NCBI GenBank assembly: GCA_037968535.1
Contig: JBBKVT010000020.1
Coordinates: forward strand, 1 to 7,086
Length of the DNA stretch: 7,086 nucleotides
Source: JAHEAO01 sp037968535
GTDB taxonomy: Bacteria; Pseudomonadota; Alphaproteobacteria; Rhodobacterales; Rhodobacteraceae
Direction of reading: 5' to 3'
Under the pieces are notes generated by a model. The model was not told the DNA's origin. It worked only from the letters and a program-made list of their open reading frames with translations, and made no database searches. Below, piece after piece: positions 1-6,181 of the stretch (positions are counted from its first letter, which is position 1; each line of letters starts with the position of its first letter). The position numbers and the translations under genes were made by a program.

Positions 1-429
1 GCCTATCCGATGGCCAAGGCCGCGATCCCCGAATTGCGGATGATCGTTGTCACCGGCCCACGGCTGGATCCGGCTGGGTTCAATTTTCCCGCAGGCGTTG
101 AAGTGCGCCGTTTCGTGCCCGATCTGGACCGCCACCTTGCGGCTTGTGATCTGGCGCTGGTGCAGGGCGGGCTGACCACCTCGATGGAACTCGTCGCCGC
201 CGGAACGCCGTTTCTCTACTTCCCGCTGAAGAACCATTTCGAGCAGAACTACCACGTCGCTCAGCGGCTCGAACGCTACAACGCCGGCCGCAAGATGATC
301 TACGCCGCCGCCACCCGCGAACGCATCGCCGAAGCGATGGTGCAGGAACTTGCGTCCCCGCGCATCTTCAAACCCGTAGAGGCCAATGGCGCCAAACGCG
401 CCGCCAGAATGCTGTCCGAACTTCTCTGA
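1..429 (+). CDS. C-terminal part of a GT-B fold glycosyltransferase (partial, 5' end outside window)
   Basis: The frame is open from the first base (A-Y-P then Met at position 10), so the gene starts upstream and about 142 residues are visible. The segment QGGLTTSMELVAAGTPFLYF, followed by a Pro and later E-Q-N-Y-H, matches the nucleotide-sugar binding half of MurG/UGT-like (GT1/GT28) glycosyltransferases: a Gly-Gly turn, a Ser/Thr, an acidic residue, 'A-G-T-P', and a downstream Gln/Asn near the sugar. Such enzymes move a sugar from a nucleotide donor to an acceptor. Donor and acceptor cannot be told from this half. No membrane segment is visible. The stop at 427-429 is followed by 53 noncoding bases before the DUF1326 gene on the same strand, so read-through into that gene is possible but unproven. 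The Met at position 10 is internal and is not a start. Confidence 0.75.
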   Translation, partial: AYPMAKAAIPELRMIVVTGPRLDPAGFNFPAGVEVRRFVPDLDRHLAACDLALVQGGLTTSMELVAAGTPFLYFPLKNHFEQNYHVAQRLERYNAGRKMIYAAATRERIAEAMVQELASPRIFKPVEANGAKRAARMLSELL

Positions 430-482
430 GACCGGACAGAGATCGAACTTGCGACGACCACGTTCAACAAAGGAGACTGACG

Positions 483-1124
483 ATGACACCCTGGAAAATT
501 CATGGCTCTGAACTGACCAATTGCAATTGCGCATATGGCTGTCCCTGCCAGTTCAATGCACGCCCGACCAAGGGCTCTTGCGAGGCCGCACTCAGCTTTC
601 ACGTCGACAAAGGCCATTATGGCGATGTGAAACTCGACGGGCTGAACATGGCGATGGTGGTGAAATGGCCGGGTGCGATTCACGAAGGCAACGGCCACAT
701 GCAGATCATCATCGACGAACGCGCCGACCCCGCCCAGCGTGAAGCACTGGAAAAGATCGTGCGCGGCGAGGATACCGCGGAAATGGCCACCATGTGGTGG
801 GTGTTTTCGATGATGTCGCCCAACAAGGAAGAAACTCTTTACAAGAAAATCTCCTTCGCCTCTGACATTGAAGCACGCACCGGCCATGTGACGGTCGAGG
901 ATGTGTTCGAACTGCATGCAGAGCCGATCAGGAACCCGGTCACCGGCAATCCGCACCGCGTCCGGATCGACATGATCAGCGGCTTTGGATACCGCGTCGC
1001 CGAAATGGGCAGCGGATCGGTCAAGACCTCTGGAAAGATCAATCTGCCAAACAACACCGGCACCTATGCCCAGTTCAACGAGATCCACTTTGCCAACAGC
1101 GGCATCATCGACGCGGCGGCCTGA
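483..1124 (+). CDS. DUF1326 domain-containing protein, Cys-rich N-terminus
   Basis: This 213-residue protein has the DUF1326 signature at its very N-terminus: CNCAYGCPCQFN at residues 14-25, with a fifth Cys at 33. All five cysteines (14, 16, 20, 22, 33) lie in the first 33 residues and none follow, which suggests one metal or redox centre. The rest is a soluble alpha/beta protein with no membrane segment or signal peptide; a GNGHMQIIID stretch sits near the middle. DUF1326 has no established biochemical function that I know of. The start is firm: ATG at 483 is preceded by AAGGAG at 470-475 with 7 bases between. A DUF2182 membrane protein starts 37 bases after the stop. These two families are often neighbours, so a shared role in metal handling is plausible but inferred. 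Confidence 0.88.
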   Translation: MTPWKIHGSELTNCNCAYGCPCQFNARPTKGSCEAALSFHVDKGHYGDVKLDGLNMAMVVKWPGAIHEGNGHMQIIIDERADPAQREALEKIVRGEDTAEMATMWWVFSMMSPNKEETLYKKISFASDIEARTGHVTVEDVFELHAEPIRNPVTGNPHRVRIDMISGFGYRVAEMGSGSVKTSGKINLPNNTGTYAQFNEIHFANSGIIDAAA

Positions 1125-1161
1125 GATCACGGCCCAGCGCCACGGCACGGTCGAGCGGCTG

Positions 1162-1920
1162 ATGCTCCGCGACCGGCTGGTCGTCGGGCTTGCGCTGGCG
1201 ACCGTGCTGGCCCTGTCGTGGGTCTGGACCCTGACCGGTGCCGGGATGCAGATGACCTCGATGCCGGCGGACATGGTCATGCCGCCAGTCGCCTGGACGG
1301 CGGGCCGAACCATCCTGATCTTCGCGATGTGGTGGGTGATGATGGTCGCCATGATGCTGCCAAGTGCCGCACCAATGATCCTGCTCTTTGCCGCCGTGAA
1401 CGCCCGCGCGTCCGTGCAAGGGGCGGCCCCCGTCCCGACGACGATCTTTGCGGCCGCCTACCTGTTGGTCTGGGGCGGCTTCAGCGTTTTGGCGGTGGCG
1501 CTGCAATGGGCACTGGCAGAGCTTGCGCTCATCGATGGCATGATGCGCAGCACCAGCCTGACGCTGAATGCGGCGCTGCTGATCACCGCTGGCCTCTACC
1601 AGTTCTCGCCGCTCAAGAACGCCTGCCTGCGCCATTGCCGCTCGCCGCTGCAGTTCGTGTCGACCCAGTGGCGACCGGGCCGCATCGGCGCGCTGAAAAT
1701 GGGCATGCTTCACGGCACGTTCTGCCTGGGCTGCTGCTGGTTTCTGATGGCGCTGCTGTTCTTTGGCGGCGTGATGAACCTGCTCTGGGTCGGTGGGCTG
1801 GCGCTTTTCGTGATGATCGAAAAACTCGCGCCGCGCGGCGATCTGGTTGGCAAACTGGCGGGCGTGGGTCTGGTTGTCTGGGGCATAGCGCTGCTGCTGA
1901 GCGGTTCGGGGTTTGTCTAG
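1162..1920 (+). CDS. DUF2182 family metal-binding-type integral membrane protein
   Basis: This 252-residue, strongly hydrophobic protein has roughly six to seven membrane segments (about 6-24, 52-80, 94-118, 133-149, 186-206, 207-221, 232-250). It carries the family hallmarks MMVAMMLPSAAPM (residues 60-72), CLRHC (155-159), GTFCLGCCW (185-193) and a conserved E-K-L-A-P (220-224). Between the first two membrane segments is a Met-rich loop (Met 29, 31, 34, 38, 40). Databases describe the family as predicted metal-binding membrane proteins; no reaction is established that I know of. Met clusters plus Cys pairs would suit Cu(I), but this is inference. I chose ATG 1162 as the first Met after the upstream gene ends. 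The frame is open further upstream, but those codons lie in a noncoding frame of the DUF1326 gene. The ribosome-binding site is weak (GAG at 1153-1155), so translation may depend on the upstream gene. Confidence 0.85.
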   Translation: MLRDRLVVGLALATVLALSWVWTLTGAGMQMTSMPADMVMPPVAWTAGRTILIFAMWWVMMVAMMLPSAAPMILLFAAVNARASVQGAAPVPTTIFAAAYLLVWGGFSVLAVALQWALAELALIDGMMRSTSLTLNAALLITAGLYQFSPLKNACLRHCRSPLQFVSTQWRPGRIGALKMGMLHGTFCLGCCWFLMALLFFGGVMNLLWVGGLALFVMIEKLAPRGDLVGKLAGVGLVVWGIALLLSGSGFV

Positions 1921-1977
1921 GAACCCACACCGGCGGAAGATCGAAGAAGCGACGGGCATTTGCCTTGTGCCGGACGC

Positions 1978-2007
1978 TGGACCGCCAAGAACTTTTCCGT
2001 CTAGGCT
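1978..2007 (+). promoter_or_regulatory. possible sigma-70-type promoter for the gamma-glutamyltransferase gene
   Basis: TGGACC (1978-1983) and TAGGCT (2002-2007) are separated by 18 bases in the 120 bp gap ahead of the GTG start at 2041. The match to TTGACA/TATAAT is partial, but TAGGCT-like -10 boxes are compatible with alphaproteobacterial housekeeping promoters. The TAG here is also the in-frame stop that bounds the gene upstream. I see no other signal in the 1921-2040 gap and no convincing terminator for the preceding gene. Confidence 0.25.
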
Positions 2008-2030
2008 GCGCCCGAAGGCCGAAGCCAACC

Positions 2031-2035
2031 AAGGA
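2031..2035 (+). promoter_or_regulatory. ribosome-binding site fixing a GTG start
   Basis: AAGGA lies 5 bases before GTG 2041. The frame has a TAG stop at 2002-2004 and no ATG between it and 2041, so this site supports a GTG start. Confidence 0.6.
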
Positions 2036-2040
2036 CCGTC

Positions 2041-3738
2041 GTGACCCCGAACCGCCCCGTCTTCGCCGTCTCCGTCGGCCATGCCGCCGCCGCCCGGATC
2101 GCCGCAGATGTCCTGCAAGCGGGCGGCAACGCGATCGATGCCGGGGTTGCGGCCAGCATAGCACTTGCGGTTCTGCATTCCGAACAGGTCCAGCTTGGCG
2201 GCGTCGCACCGATGCTGATCCACATCGCCGCCGAGAACCGCACCTGGGCTGTCGAGGCTGCGGGTCGCTGGCCCGCGGCAGCAAACCCCGAGTTTTTCAG
2301 CCAGCACCACGGCGGCCGGGTGCCGCAAGGAGTGCTGCGTCACGTCGTGCCCGCCGCACCGCACGGCTGGATCACCGCGCTGGCGCGATTTGGCACAATG
2401 GGATTTGCCAGCCTCGCCGAACCGGCCCGCGATCTTGCCGCCACAGGCTTTGCCGCACATGACGATCTGGTGTTCTGCACCACCCGGTTCGAACGGCTCT
2501 ACCGCCAGTATCCCGAAAACACCCGGCTCTGGTTGCCCGGAAATGCGCCGCTGAAACCGGGCCAACACTTCGTTCAAAGCGATCTGGCCACAACGCTCGA
2601 CCGGCTGATCCAGGCAGACCGGCGCGGTGCGGCGCATGGGGATCGTCTGGCGGGGCTGAGCGCTGTCACCGAGCTTTTCTATCGCGGCGAGATCGCCGAT
2701 CAGATGGTCCGCCACGTCGCCGATCACGGCGGCTGGCTGACCGCGTCCGACCTTGCCGGCCACCAGACACCGGTCAGCCCGGCGACCCGTGCTGCGGCAC
2801 TGGGCGGCGAGGTGCTGACCTGCGGGGCGTGGTCGCAAGGCCCTGCATTGTCGCAGATGCTGCAGATCCTCGACCAGGCACACCGCGCCGATCCCGCGCC
2901 GGGACCGCCCGACCCCCACAGGGTGCTCGAGGCGATGAAACTGGCGCTGGCCGACCGAGAAGCGTTTTATGGCGACCCCGATTTCGTCGACGTGCCGCTG
3001 GCCACACTCCTTGACCCCGATTATGCCGCGATGCAGGCCGCGCGGATCGACCCAAAGCGCGCGACAGCCAGACTGCCCGCCCCCGGCCTGCCGCGTCAGG
3101 GCGGTGGCGCCGGGCCGCTCAGCCTCGACGACGCTGCCGCCGCCGACACCTCGGTCGCGACGATCATCGACGCTCAGGGCAACAACTTCGCCGCGACCCC
3201 CAGCGACATGTCGTTCGACGCGCCCGCCGTGCCCGGCCTTGGCTTCGTGATCTCGACCCGCGGCGCGCAAAGCTACGTCGCACCGGGCCACACTGCCCGA
3301 CTGGCCGCCGGCAAACGCCCAAGGGTCAGCGCCTGCCCGTTCCTTTTTCGCACCGAAGATGGCCGCTACATCGCTGGGGGTGGTCCCGGCGCGGATTTCC
3401 AGCTTCAGGCCGCGCTACAGGTGCTCGCCGGCCACCTGATCGGCGGTCAGAGCCTTGAGGAAGCCGTACTGGCCCCGCGCGTCTTCACCCAAAGCGCGCC
3501 AACCTCAAGCGAGCCGCACCTGGTGCTGCCCGGTCAGGTGCTGGCCGAGGACGGCCTGCCCGACGACATCATCGACACGCTGACAACGAAGGGCCACAAG
3601 GTCACCCGCGGCGCACCCAAAGGCATCAGCAATCCGTCGCTCTGCATCGTCTACCAGACGGCGGATGGCAGTCCGGCAGCGATCGGCGATCCCCGACGCG
3701 GCAGCGGCCAGATCGTCGGAACCGCCCCGCGCGCTTGA
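2041..3738 (+). CDS. gamma-glutamyltransferase-family protein (Ntn-hydrolase)
   Basis: At 565 residues this is normal length for the gamma-glutamyltransferase family, whose members self-cleave at a Thr that then attacks gamma-glutamyl substrates such as glutathione. Visible landmarks are the N-terminal LQAGGNAIDAGVA (residues 25-37), Q-L-G-G (51-54) in place of the usual G-I-G-G, and the cleavage region DTSVATIID (369-377). Spacing to Asp377 puts Thr370 at the nucleophile position (E. coli Thr391). The following Thr of the usual T-T-H is Ser371 here. KRPRVSACP (about 425-433) replaces the usual KRPLSSMSP and keeps one serine (Ser430). GGGPGAD (about 446-452) is the counterpart of the oxyanion-hole G-S-P-G-G. 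No signal peptide is seen, whereas classical bacterial enzymes are periplasmic, so a cytoplasmic enzyme is suggested. Substrate is uncertain; acylase-type relatives share this architecture. A short 25 bp gap separates it from the convergent RAM-domain gene. Confidence 0.85.
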   Translation: MTPNRPVFAVSVGHAAAARIAADVLQAGGNAIDAGVAASIALAVLHSEQVQLGGVAPMLIHIAAENRTWAVEAAGRWPAAANPEFFSQHHGGRVPQGVLRHVVPAAPHGWITALARFGTMGFASLAEPARDLAATGFAAHDDLVFCTTRFERLYRQYPENTRLWLPGNAPLKPGQHFVQSDLATTLDRLIQADRRGAAHGDRLAGLSAVTELFYRGEIADQMVRHVADHGGWLTASDLAGHQTPVSPATRAAALGGEVLTCGAWSQGPALSQMLQILDQAHRADPAPGPPDPHRVLEAMKLALADREAFYGDPDFVDVPLATLLDPDYAAMQAARIDPKRATARLPAPGLPRQGGGAGPLSLDDAAAADTSVATIIDAQGNNFAATPSDMSFDAPAVPGLGFVISTRGAQSYVAPGHTARLAAGKRPRVSACPFLFRTEDGRYIAGGGPGADFQLQAALQVLAGHLIGGQSLEEAVLAPRVFTQSAPTSSEPHLVLPGQVLAEDGLPDDIIDTLTTKGHKVTRGAPKGISNPSLCIVYQTADGSPAAIGDPRRGSGQIVGTAPRA

Positions 3739-3763
3739 TCCGGCAAACGCGACCCCGCCGGGC

Positions 3764-4003
3764 TCAGAACGCCCGGAACGTCAGCGTCGTCAGCGAGCGT
3801 TCGATGCCCTCGATATCCAGCAGCTTGTCATTGATGAACTTGCCGACATCCTGATCCGACGGGATGTACAGCTTCAACAGCAGGTCGTGATCGCCGCTGG
3901 TCGAATACAGCTCTGAATGGATCTCGCGCAGCATAATTTCATCGGCGACGCGGTAGGTGGTGCCGGGCTTGCAGCGCAGTTGCACGAAAACGCAGGTGCT
4001 CAT
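3764..4003 (-). CDS. stand-alone Lrp/AsnC ligand-binding (RAM) domain protein
   Basis: This 79-residue protein is the regulatory, amino-acid-binding half of an Lrp/AsnC regulator without the DNA-binding helix-turn-helix. It begins MSTCVFVQLRCKPG and has the typical RAM pattern: strand, helix (about 15-29), 'I-H-S-E-L-Y-S-T-S-G-D-H-D-L-L-L-K' (29-45), a helix around 'V-G-K-F-I-N-D-K-L', then the final strand S-L-T-T-L-T-F. The G-D-x-D-L-L-L turn is the usual ligand- and assembly-related motif. Such single-domain forms can assemble with themselves or with full Lrp proteins; the ligand is unknown here. The frame extends upstream to a TTG at 4069, but ATG 4003 has GAAGAGAG (4008-4015) four bases before it and starts the domain correctly. 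The gene converges on the gamma-glutamyltransferase gene. The family looks strongly alphaproteobacterial. Confidence 0.85.
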   Translation of the reverse strand: MSTCVFVQLRCKPGTTYRVADEIMLREIHSELYSTSGDHDLLLKLYIPSDQDVGKFINDKLLDIEGIERSLTTLTFRAF

Positions 4004-4040
4004 GGGACTCTCTTCAGTGACTGGATGCCAGTTGACAACA

Positions 4041-4069
4041 ACCCTCGCGCCGCCACAAGCCGCAGTCAA
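4041..4069 (-). promoter_or_regulatory. possible promoter for the RAM-domain gene
   Basis: On the minus strand TTGACT (4064-4069) is followed after 17 bases by GAGGGT (4041-4046). The -35 matches well; the -10 keeps only the A at position 2 and T at position 6. It lies 38 bases upstream of the ATG at 4003 and overlaps the stop codon (4066-4068) of the preceding minus-strand frame. A small palindrome, GTTG-A-CAAC (4031-4039), sits just downstream and could be an operator, though this is speculative. Confidence 0.3.
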
Positions 4070-4216
4070 CCATGCGTCGGCCAGACCCGGTGCTCGTCAT
4101 CGATGACGAAGGCGTGGATGTGACCGGCCCCCGCGCCATGCGCCCGCAAATGCGGATGTTCGGGCGGCAGATCGGGATGCCCGTGCCGCAGGTCCAGCCC
4201 CGCCTCGCCCGGCCCG
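4066..4216 (-). other. C-terminal fragment of an unidentified His-rich protein (left-arm side of the junction)
   Basis: About 50 codons ending at TGA 4066-4068 encode a tail with nine histidines, including HGHPDLPPEHPHLRAH and GHIHAFVIDDEHRVWP. High third-position GC in this frame, like that of the neighbouring left-arm genes, argues that it is genuinely coding. It is probably the 3' end of a gene whose 5' part was lost at the junction. The regular His spacing suggests metal binding. I do not recognise the family with confidence; a transporter-type C-terminal tail is one guess. Confidence 0.5.
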
Positions 4217-4476
4217 ATCAATGCGTCCTGCAAATTGCCTGCCAGCGCTGCCATCGGAAGAAAAACCGCCGGCAGCCCGCATCCATCCGCTTCGGCGCAA
4301 GCTGCCAATAGCAGGTGCGTTTTTCCGCTGCCGCTCGGGCCGGACAGAAATAGCCAATCAGGACTATTGGCAACAGCGACCGCTTCCACCAGATCACGCA
4401 ACGCGGTCTGGCCAACAAACGCGGCGAATTGCTGATCAGTCGGAAACTTCAGTGCAAGCGGTATTTGTGGACTCAT
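4066..4476 (-). CDS. hda: chimeric frame: N-terminal third of Hda (DnaA-like initiator regulator) joined to an unrelated His-rich C-terminus
   Basis: The first ~86 residues (4476 to about 4217) are Hda, the AAA+ protein that binds the DNA sliding clamp and promotes ATP hydrolysis by DnaA to prevent re-initiation of replication. Visible are a clamp-binding-like QIPLALKF near the N-terminus (residues 4-11), a W-L-F-L strand and an intact P-loop, GPSGSGKT (46-53). Homology is lost after L-A-G-N-L-Q-D-A-L (78-86). Full Hda is about 230 residues; Walker B, the sensors, the arginine finger and the C-terminal domain are absent. The remaining 50 residues are a His-rich tail unlike any Hda. Third-position GC is about 56% (48 of 86 codons) in the Hda part and about 80% (39 of 49) in the tail. 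The start ATG overlaps the stop of the upstream membrane-protein gene as ATGA, and no clear ribosome-binding site is seen, so translation is probably coupled. As it stands this product could not act as Hda. Confidence 0.82.
   Translation of the reverse strand: MSPQIPLALKFPTDQQFAAFVGQTALRDLVEAVAVANSPDWLFLSGPSGSGKTHLLLAACAEADGCGLPAVFLPMAALAGNLQDALIGPGEAGLDLRHGHPDLPPEHPHLRAHGAGAGHIHAFVIDDEHRVWPTHG
4210..4222. other. inferred junction between two source DNAs (GATC at 4216-4219)
   Basis: Hda similarity ends, codon bias changes and the inferred lineage of the flanking genes switches within about a dozen bases here. A GATC tetranucleotide sits at 4216-4219, exactly at the boundary, as expected if two fragments with Sau3AI/MboI-type ends were ligated. 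GATC is common in this window, so this is supportive rather than decisive. The exact breakpoint is inferred. Confidence 0.6.
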
Positions 4477-5627
4477 GGGTCAGATCGCAACCCAGAATCC
4501 GAATCACCGGGCGGCGGAGTGTCAGTCGATTCGGAGCCTCTGACTTCCGTTTCAACCACTACAATCTCGGCGCCATACAAACCGCTCTTTCGATACCTTT
4601 GATGCGCGAAACGCAACATCACCATGGCCACCGCGGCAACCGGCAGGGCCAGCAGCACGCCAAGGAAACCGAACAGCGTTCCCCCCGCCATGATCGCGAA
4701 AATCACAGCAACCGGATGCAAGCCGATTCGATCGCCTACCAACCAGGGCGTCAAGATGAAACTTTCAAGGGTTTGCCCAATCGCGAAAACGGACAGAACC
4801 AGCGCCAGATGCATCAGATCCCCGTGTTGGACCAGCGAGGCCAATACGGCGATGCTGACGCCGACAAAAGCGCCCAGATAGGGCACAAAGCTGACCAGCC
4901 CCGCGACCAAGCCAATCAACAAGCCAAGGTTGAGGCCGACAAGCCACAGGCCCACCGCGTAGATTCCGCCGAGAGCCAACATCACGCTGAACTGCCCGCG
5001 CAAGAAACCACCGAGCACGTGATCCGATTCGCGCGCCAACTGCGAAACGATTGGCAGAGAGGGGCGTGGCAACAGGTTGCGCACTTCACCAAGCATCACG
5101 TCCCAGTCGCGGAGAAAATAGAAGGTCAGGACCGGAACCAGAATGATATTGGCGACAACACTGAACAGGGCCAGACCGGACGATGTCAGGTAACCCAGGA
5201 TCGTCGCGGCGATACCCCCTGCTTCGTTCCAATGGCCCTGGATCACGGTGAAGATAAAACCGGGATCGACGTACTGGGCCAATTCCATGTCGAAGCGCTG
5301 CTCCATCCACGGAATAGCAACGGCGGCTACCCAGTTGGCCAGCTGGGGTACGGAATCCATCAAAGTGGCGAATTGCTCCCAGAGGAGGGGCAGCAGTACC
5401 AGCCCGAACAGTGTGAGCAGCAAGATGATCAGCAGAAAAACCAAGCCTACCGAGGTGGCGCGCGACCGCCCGGCTCGCTCGAGCTTGTCCACCAATGGAT
5501 CCCCCAGCCAGCCAAGCAGCGCCGATATCACGAACGGGGTCAGAATCGGCGCCAGCTTCCAGATCAGAAAACCCGCCAGCAACAGCGCAACCAGCCATTG
5601 CCAGCGACGGGTATCGGTCGAGTTCAT
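4473..5627 (-). CDS. AI-2E transporter / PerM family membrane protein
   Basis: This 384-residue protein has the layout of the AI-2E (PerM/YdiK-like) permease family. Two hydrophobic segments lie near the N-terminus (about 10-28 and 27-42) and one at 57-83. A long soluble segment (84-140) and a segment at 142-172 follow, ending in the family's FYFLRDWD (169-176). Next comes a polar stretch containing the L-R-G-Q motif (209-212), and then a block of membrane segments from 213 to 338 with G-L-V-S-F-V-P-Y-L-G-A-F (243-254). The last ~45 residues are a polar, acidic, Pro/Ser-rich tail. The family includes autoinducer-2 exporters and Na+/H+ antiporters, so the substrate is open. ATG 5627 has an AGGAG (5634-5638) six bases upstream. 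The start overlaps the upstream phosphatidyltransferase stop, and the stop overlaps the hda start, both as ATGA. Linkage to hda is typical of gammaproteobacteria. Confidence 0.88.
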   Translation of the reverse strand: MNSTDTRRWQWLVALLLAGFLIWKLAPILTPFVISALLGWLGDPLVDKLERAGRSRATSVGLVFLLIILLLTLFGLVLLPLLWEQFATLMDSVPQLANWVAAVAIPWMEQRFDMELAQYVDPGFIFTVIQGHWNEAGGIAATILGYLTSSGLALFSVVANIILVPVLTFYFLRDWDVMLGEVRNLLPRPSLPIVSQLARESDHVLGGFLRGQFSVMLALGGIYAVGLWLVGLNLGLLIGLVAGLVSFVPYLGAFVGVSIAVLASLVQHGDLMHLALVLSVFAIGQTLESFILTPWLVGDRIGLHPVAVIFAIMAGGTLFGFLGVLLALPVAAVAMVMLRFAHQRYRKSGLYGAEIVVVETEVRGSESTDTPPPGDSDSGLRSDP

Positions 5628-6181
5628 CGTCTGCTCCTGTAGAAACGCAGCGCCCGCAGACCATAGCGGATGACGTAGTCTGAGCCGCTGACAATCGTCG
5701 CCGCAGCCGTCGCCAACATCAAGGGCGGCACCCAGTCCTGGATCAGCTCAGTGCCCGCCAAATGCGCCAACATCAACGCAATCAGGACGATTTGCAACAG
5801 TGTGGTGACCTTGCTGATGCCGGTGGGCGCGGGCTTGAAAGTGCCGATCAGGCGCCACCAGGCGAAAGCCCCCATCAGAATGACCAAGTCGCGAAACAGA
5901 ACGACGGCCACCAGCCAGCTTGGCAAATTCCCACTCCACCACAAACCAAAAAAGCACACGCTGAGCAACAATTTGTCGGCGATCGGGTCGAGGATTCCGC
6001 CGAGAGTTGATTGCCAGCCAAATCGCTTGGCGATGAGTCCGTCCAGCGCATCGGAGCCGCCTGCTACCAGCGCCAACCAGAACGCCGGTGAGTACTCTCC
6101 CATCATCAGCAACCACAGCAGCGGCAACGCCATCACCATGCGTGCAATGGTGATCGCGTTCGGGATCTGACTCGGGGTCAT
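5624..6181 (-). CDS. CDP-alcohol phosphatidyltransferase family protein (PgsA-like)
   Basis: This 185-residue membrane enzyme family transfers a phosphatidyl group from CDP-diacylglycerol to an alcohol at the inner membrane; glycerol-3-phosphate is the acceptor in PgsA. The catalytic signature is nearly complete: Asp44, Asp47-Gly48, Ala51, Gly61, Asp65 and Asp69 have exactly the canonical spacing. The Arg after the Ala is Lys52 here (D-A-L-D-G-L-I-A-K). The start MTPSQIPNAITIARM is typical of the family. Membrane segments are seen at about 10-27, 33-45, 70-102, 122-145 and 148-165. The start overlaps the DUF2066 stop by four bases (ATGA) with no clear ribosome-binding site, so coupling is likely. 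Its place between DUF2066 and AI-2E genes is an operon position rather than the usual pgsA-uvrC location, so it may be a paralogue with a different alcohol substrate. Confidence 0.88.
   Translation of the reverse strand: MTPSQIPNAITIARMVMALPLLWLLMMGEYSPAFWLALVAGGSDALDGLIAKRFGWQSTLGGILDPIADKLLLSVCFFGLWWSGNLPSWLVAVVLFRDLVILMGAFAWWRLIGTFKPAPTGISKVTTLLQIVLIALMLAHLAGTELIQDWVPPLMLATAAATIVSGSDYVIRYGLRALRFYRSRR

Noticed and set aside
300..1352. 350-codon minus-strand open frame over the glycosyltransferase and DUF1326 genes
   Set aside because: Antisense to recognised genes, spans their intergenic gap, and resembles no family I know.
1218..2462. 414-codon plus-strand open frame overlapping DUF2182 and gamma-glutamyltransferase
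   Set aside because: Arg/Pro/Ala-rich shadow in another frame that crosses a real intergenic gap; no recognisable motif.
1105..3291. Very long minus-strand open frame (about 728 codons) opposite the DUF2182 and gamma-glutamyltransferase genes
   Set aside because: Its translation is low-complexity Arg/His/Gly/Gln-rich and shows no domain. It lies opposite two well-recognised genes, and high GC at third positions removes stops from the opposite strand.
3740..3761. Possible hairpin CCGGC / GCCGG between the convergent genes as a bidirectional terminator
   Set aside because: Only a 5 bp stem with a 12-base loop and no T-run on either side; not enough to call a terminator.
4066..4476. A real natural fusion of an Hda ATPase half with a metal-binding tail
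   Set aside because: Walker B, sensors and all later Hda elements are missing, and composition changes exactly at the join. The tail also has the codon bias of the left arm. A chimera explains this more simply.
4221..5642. 473-codon plus-strand open frame opposite the AI-2E gene
   Set aside because: Gln/Arg/His-rich composition typical of the complement of a hydrophobic membrane protein; it also runs through the real ATGA junction.
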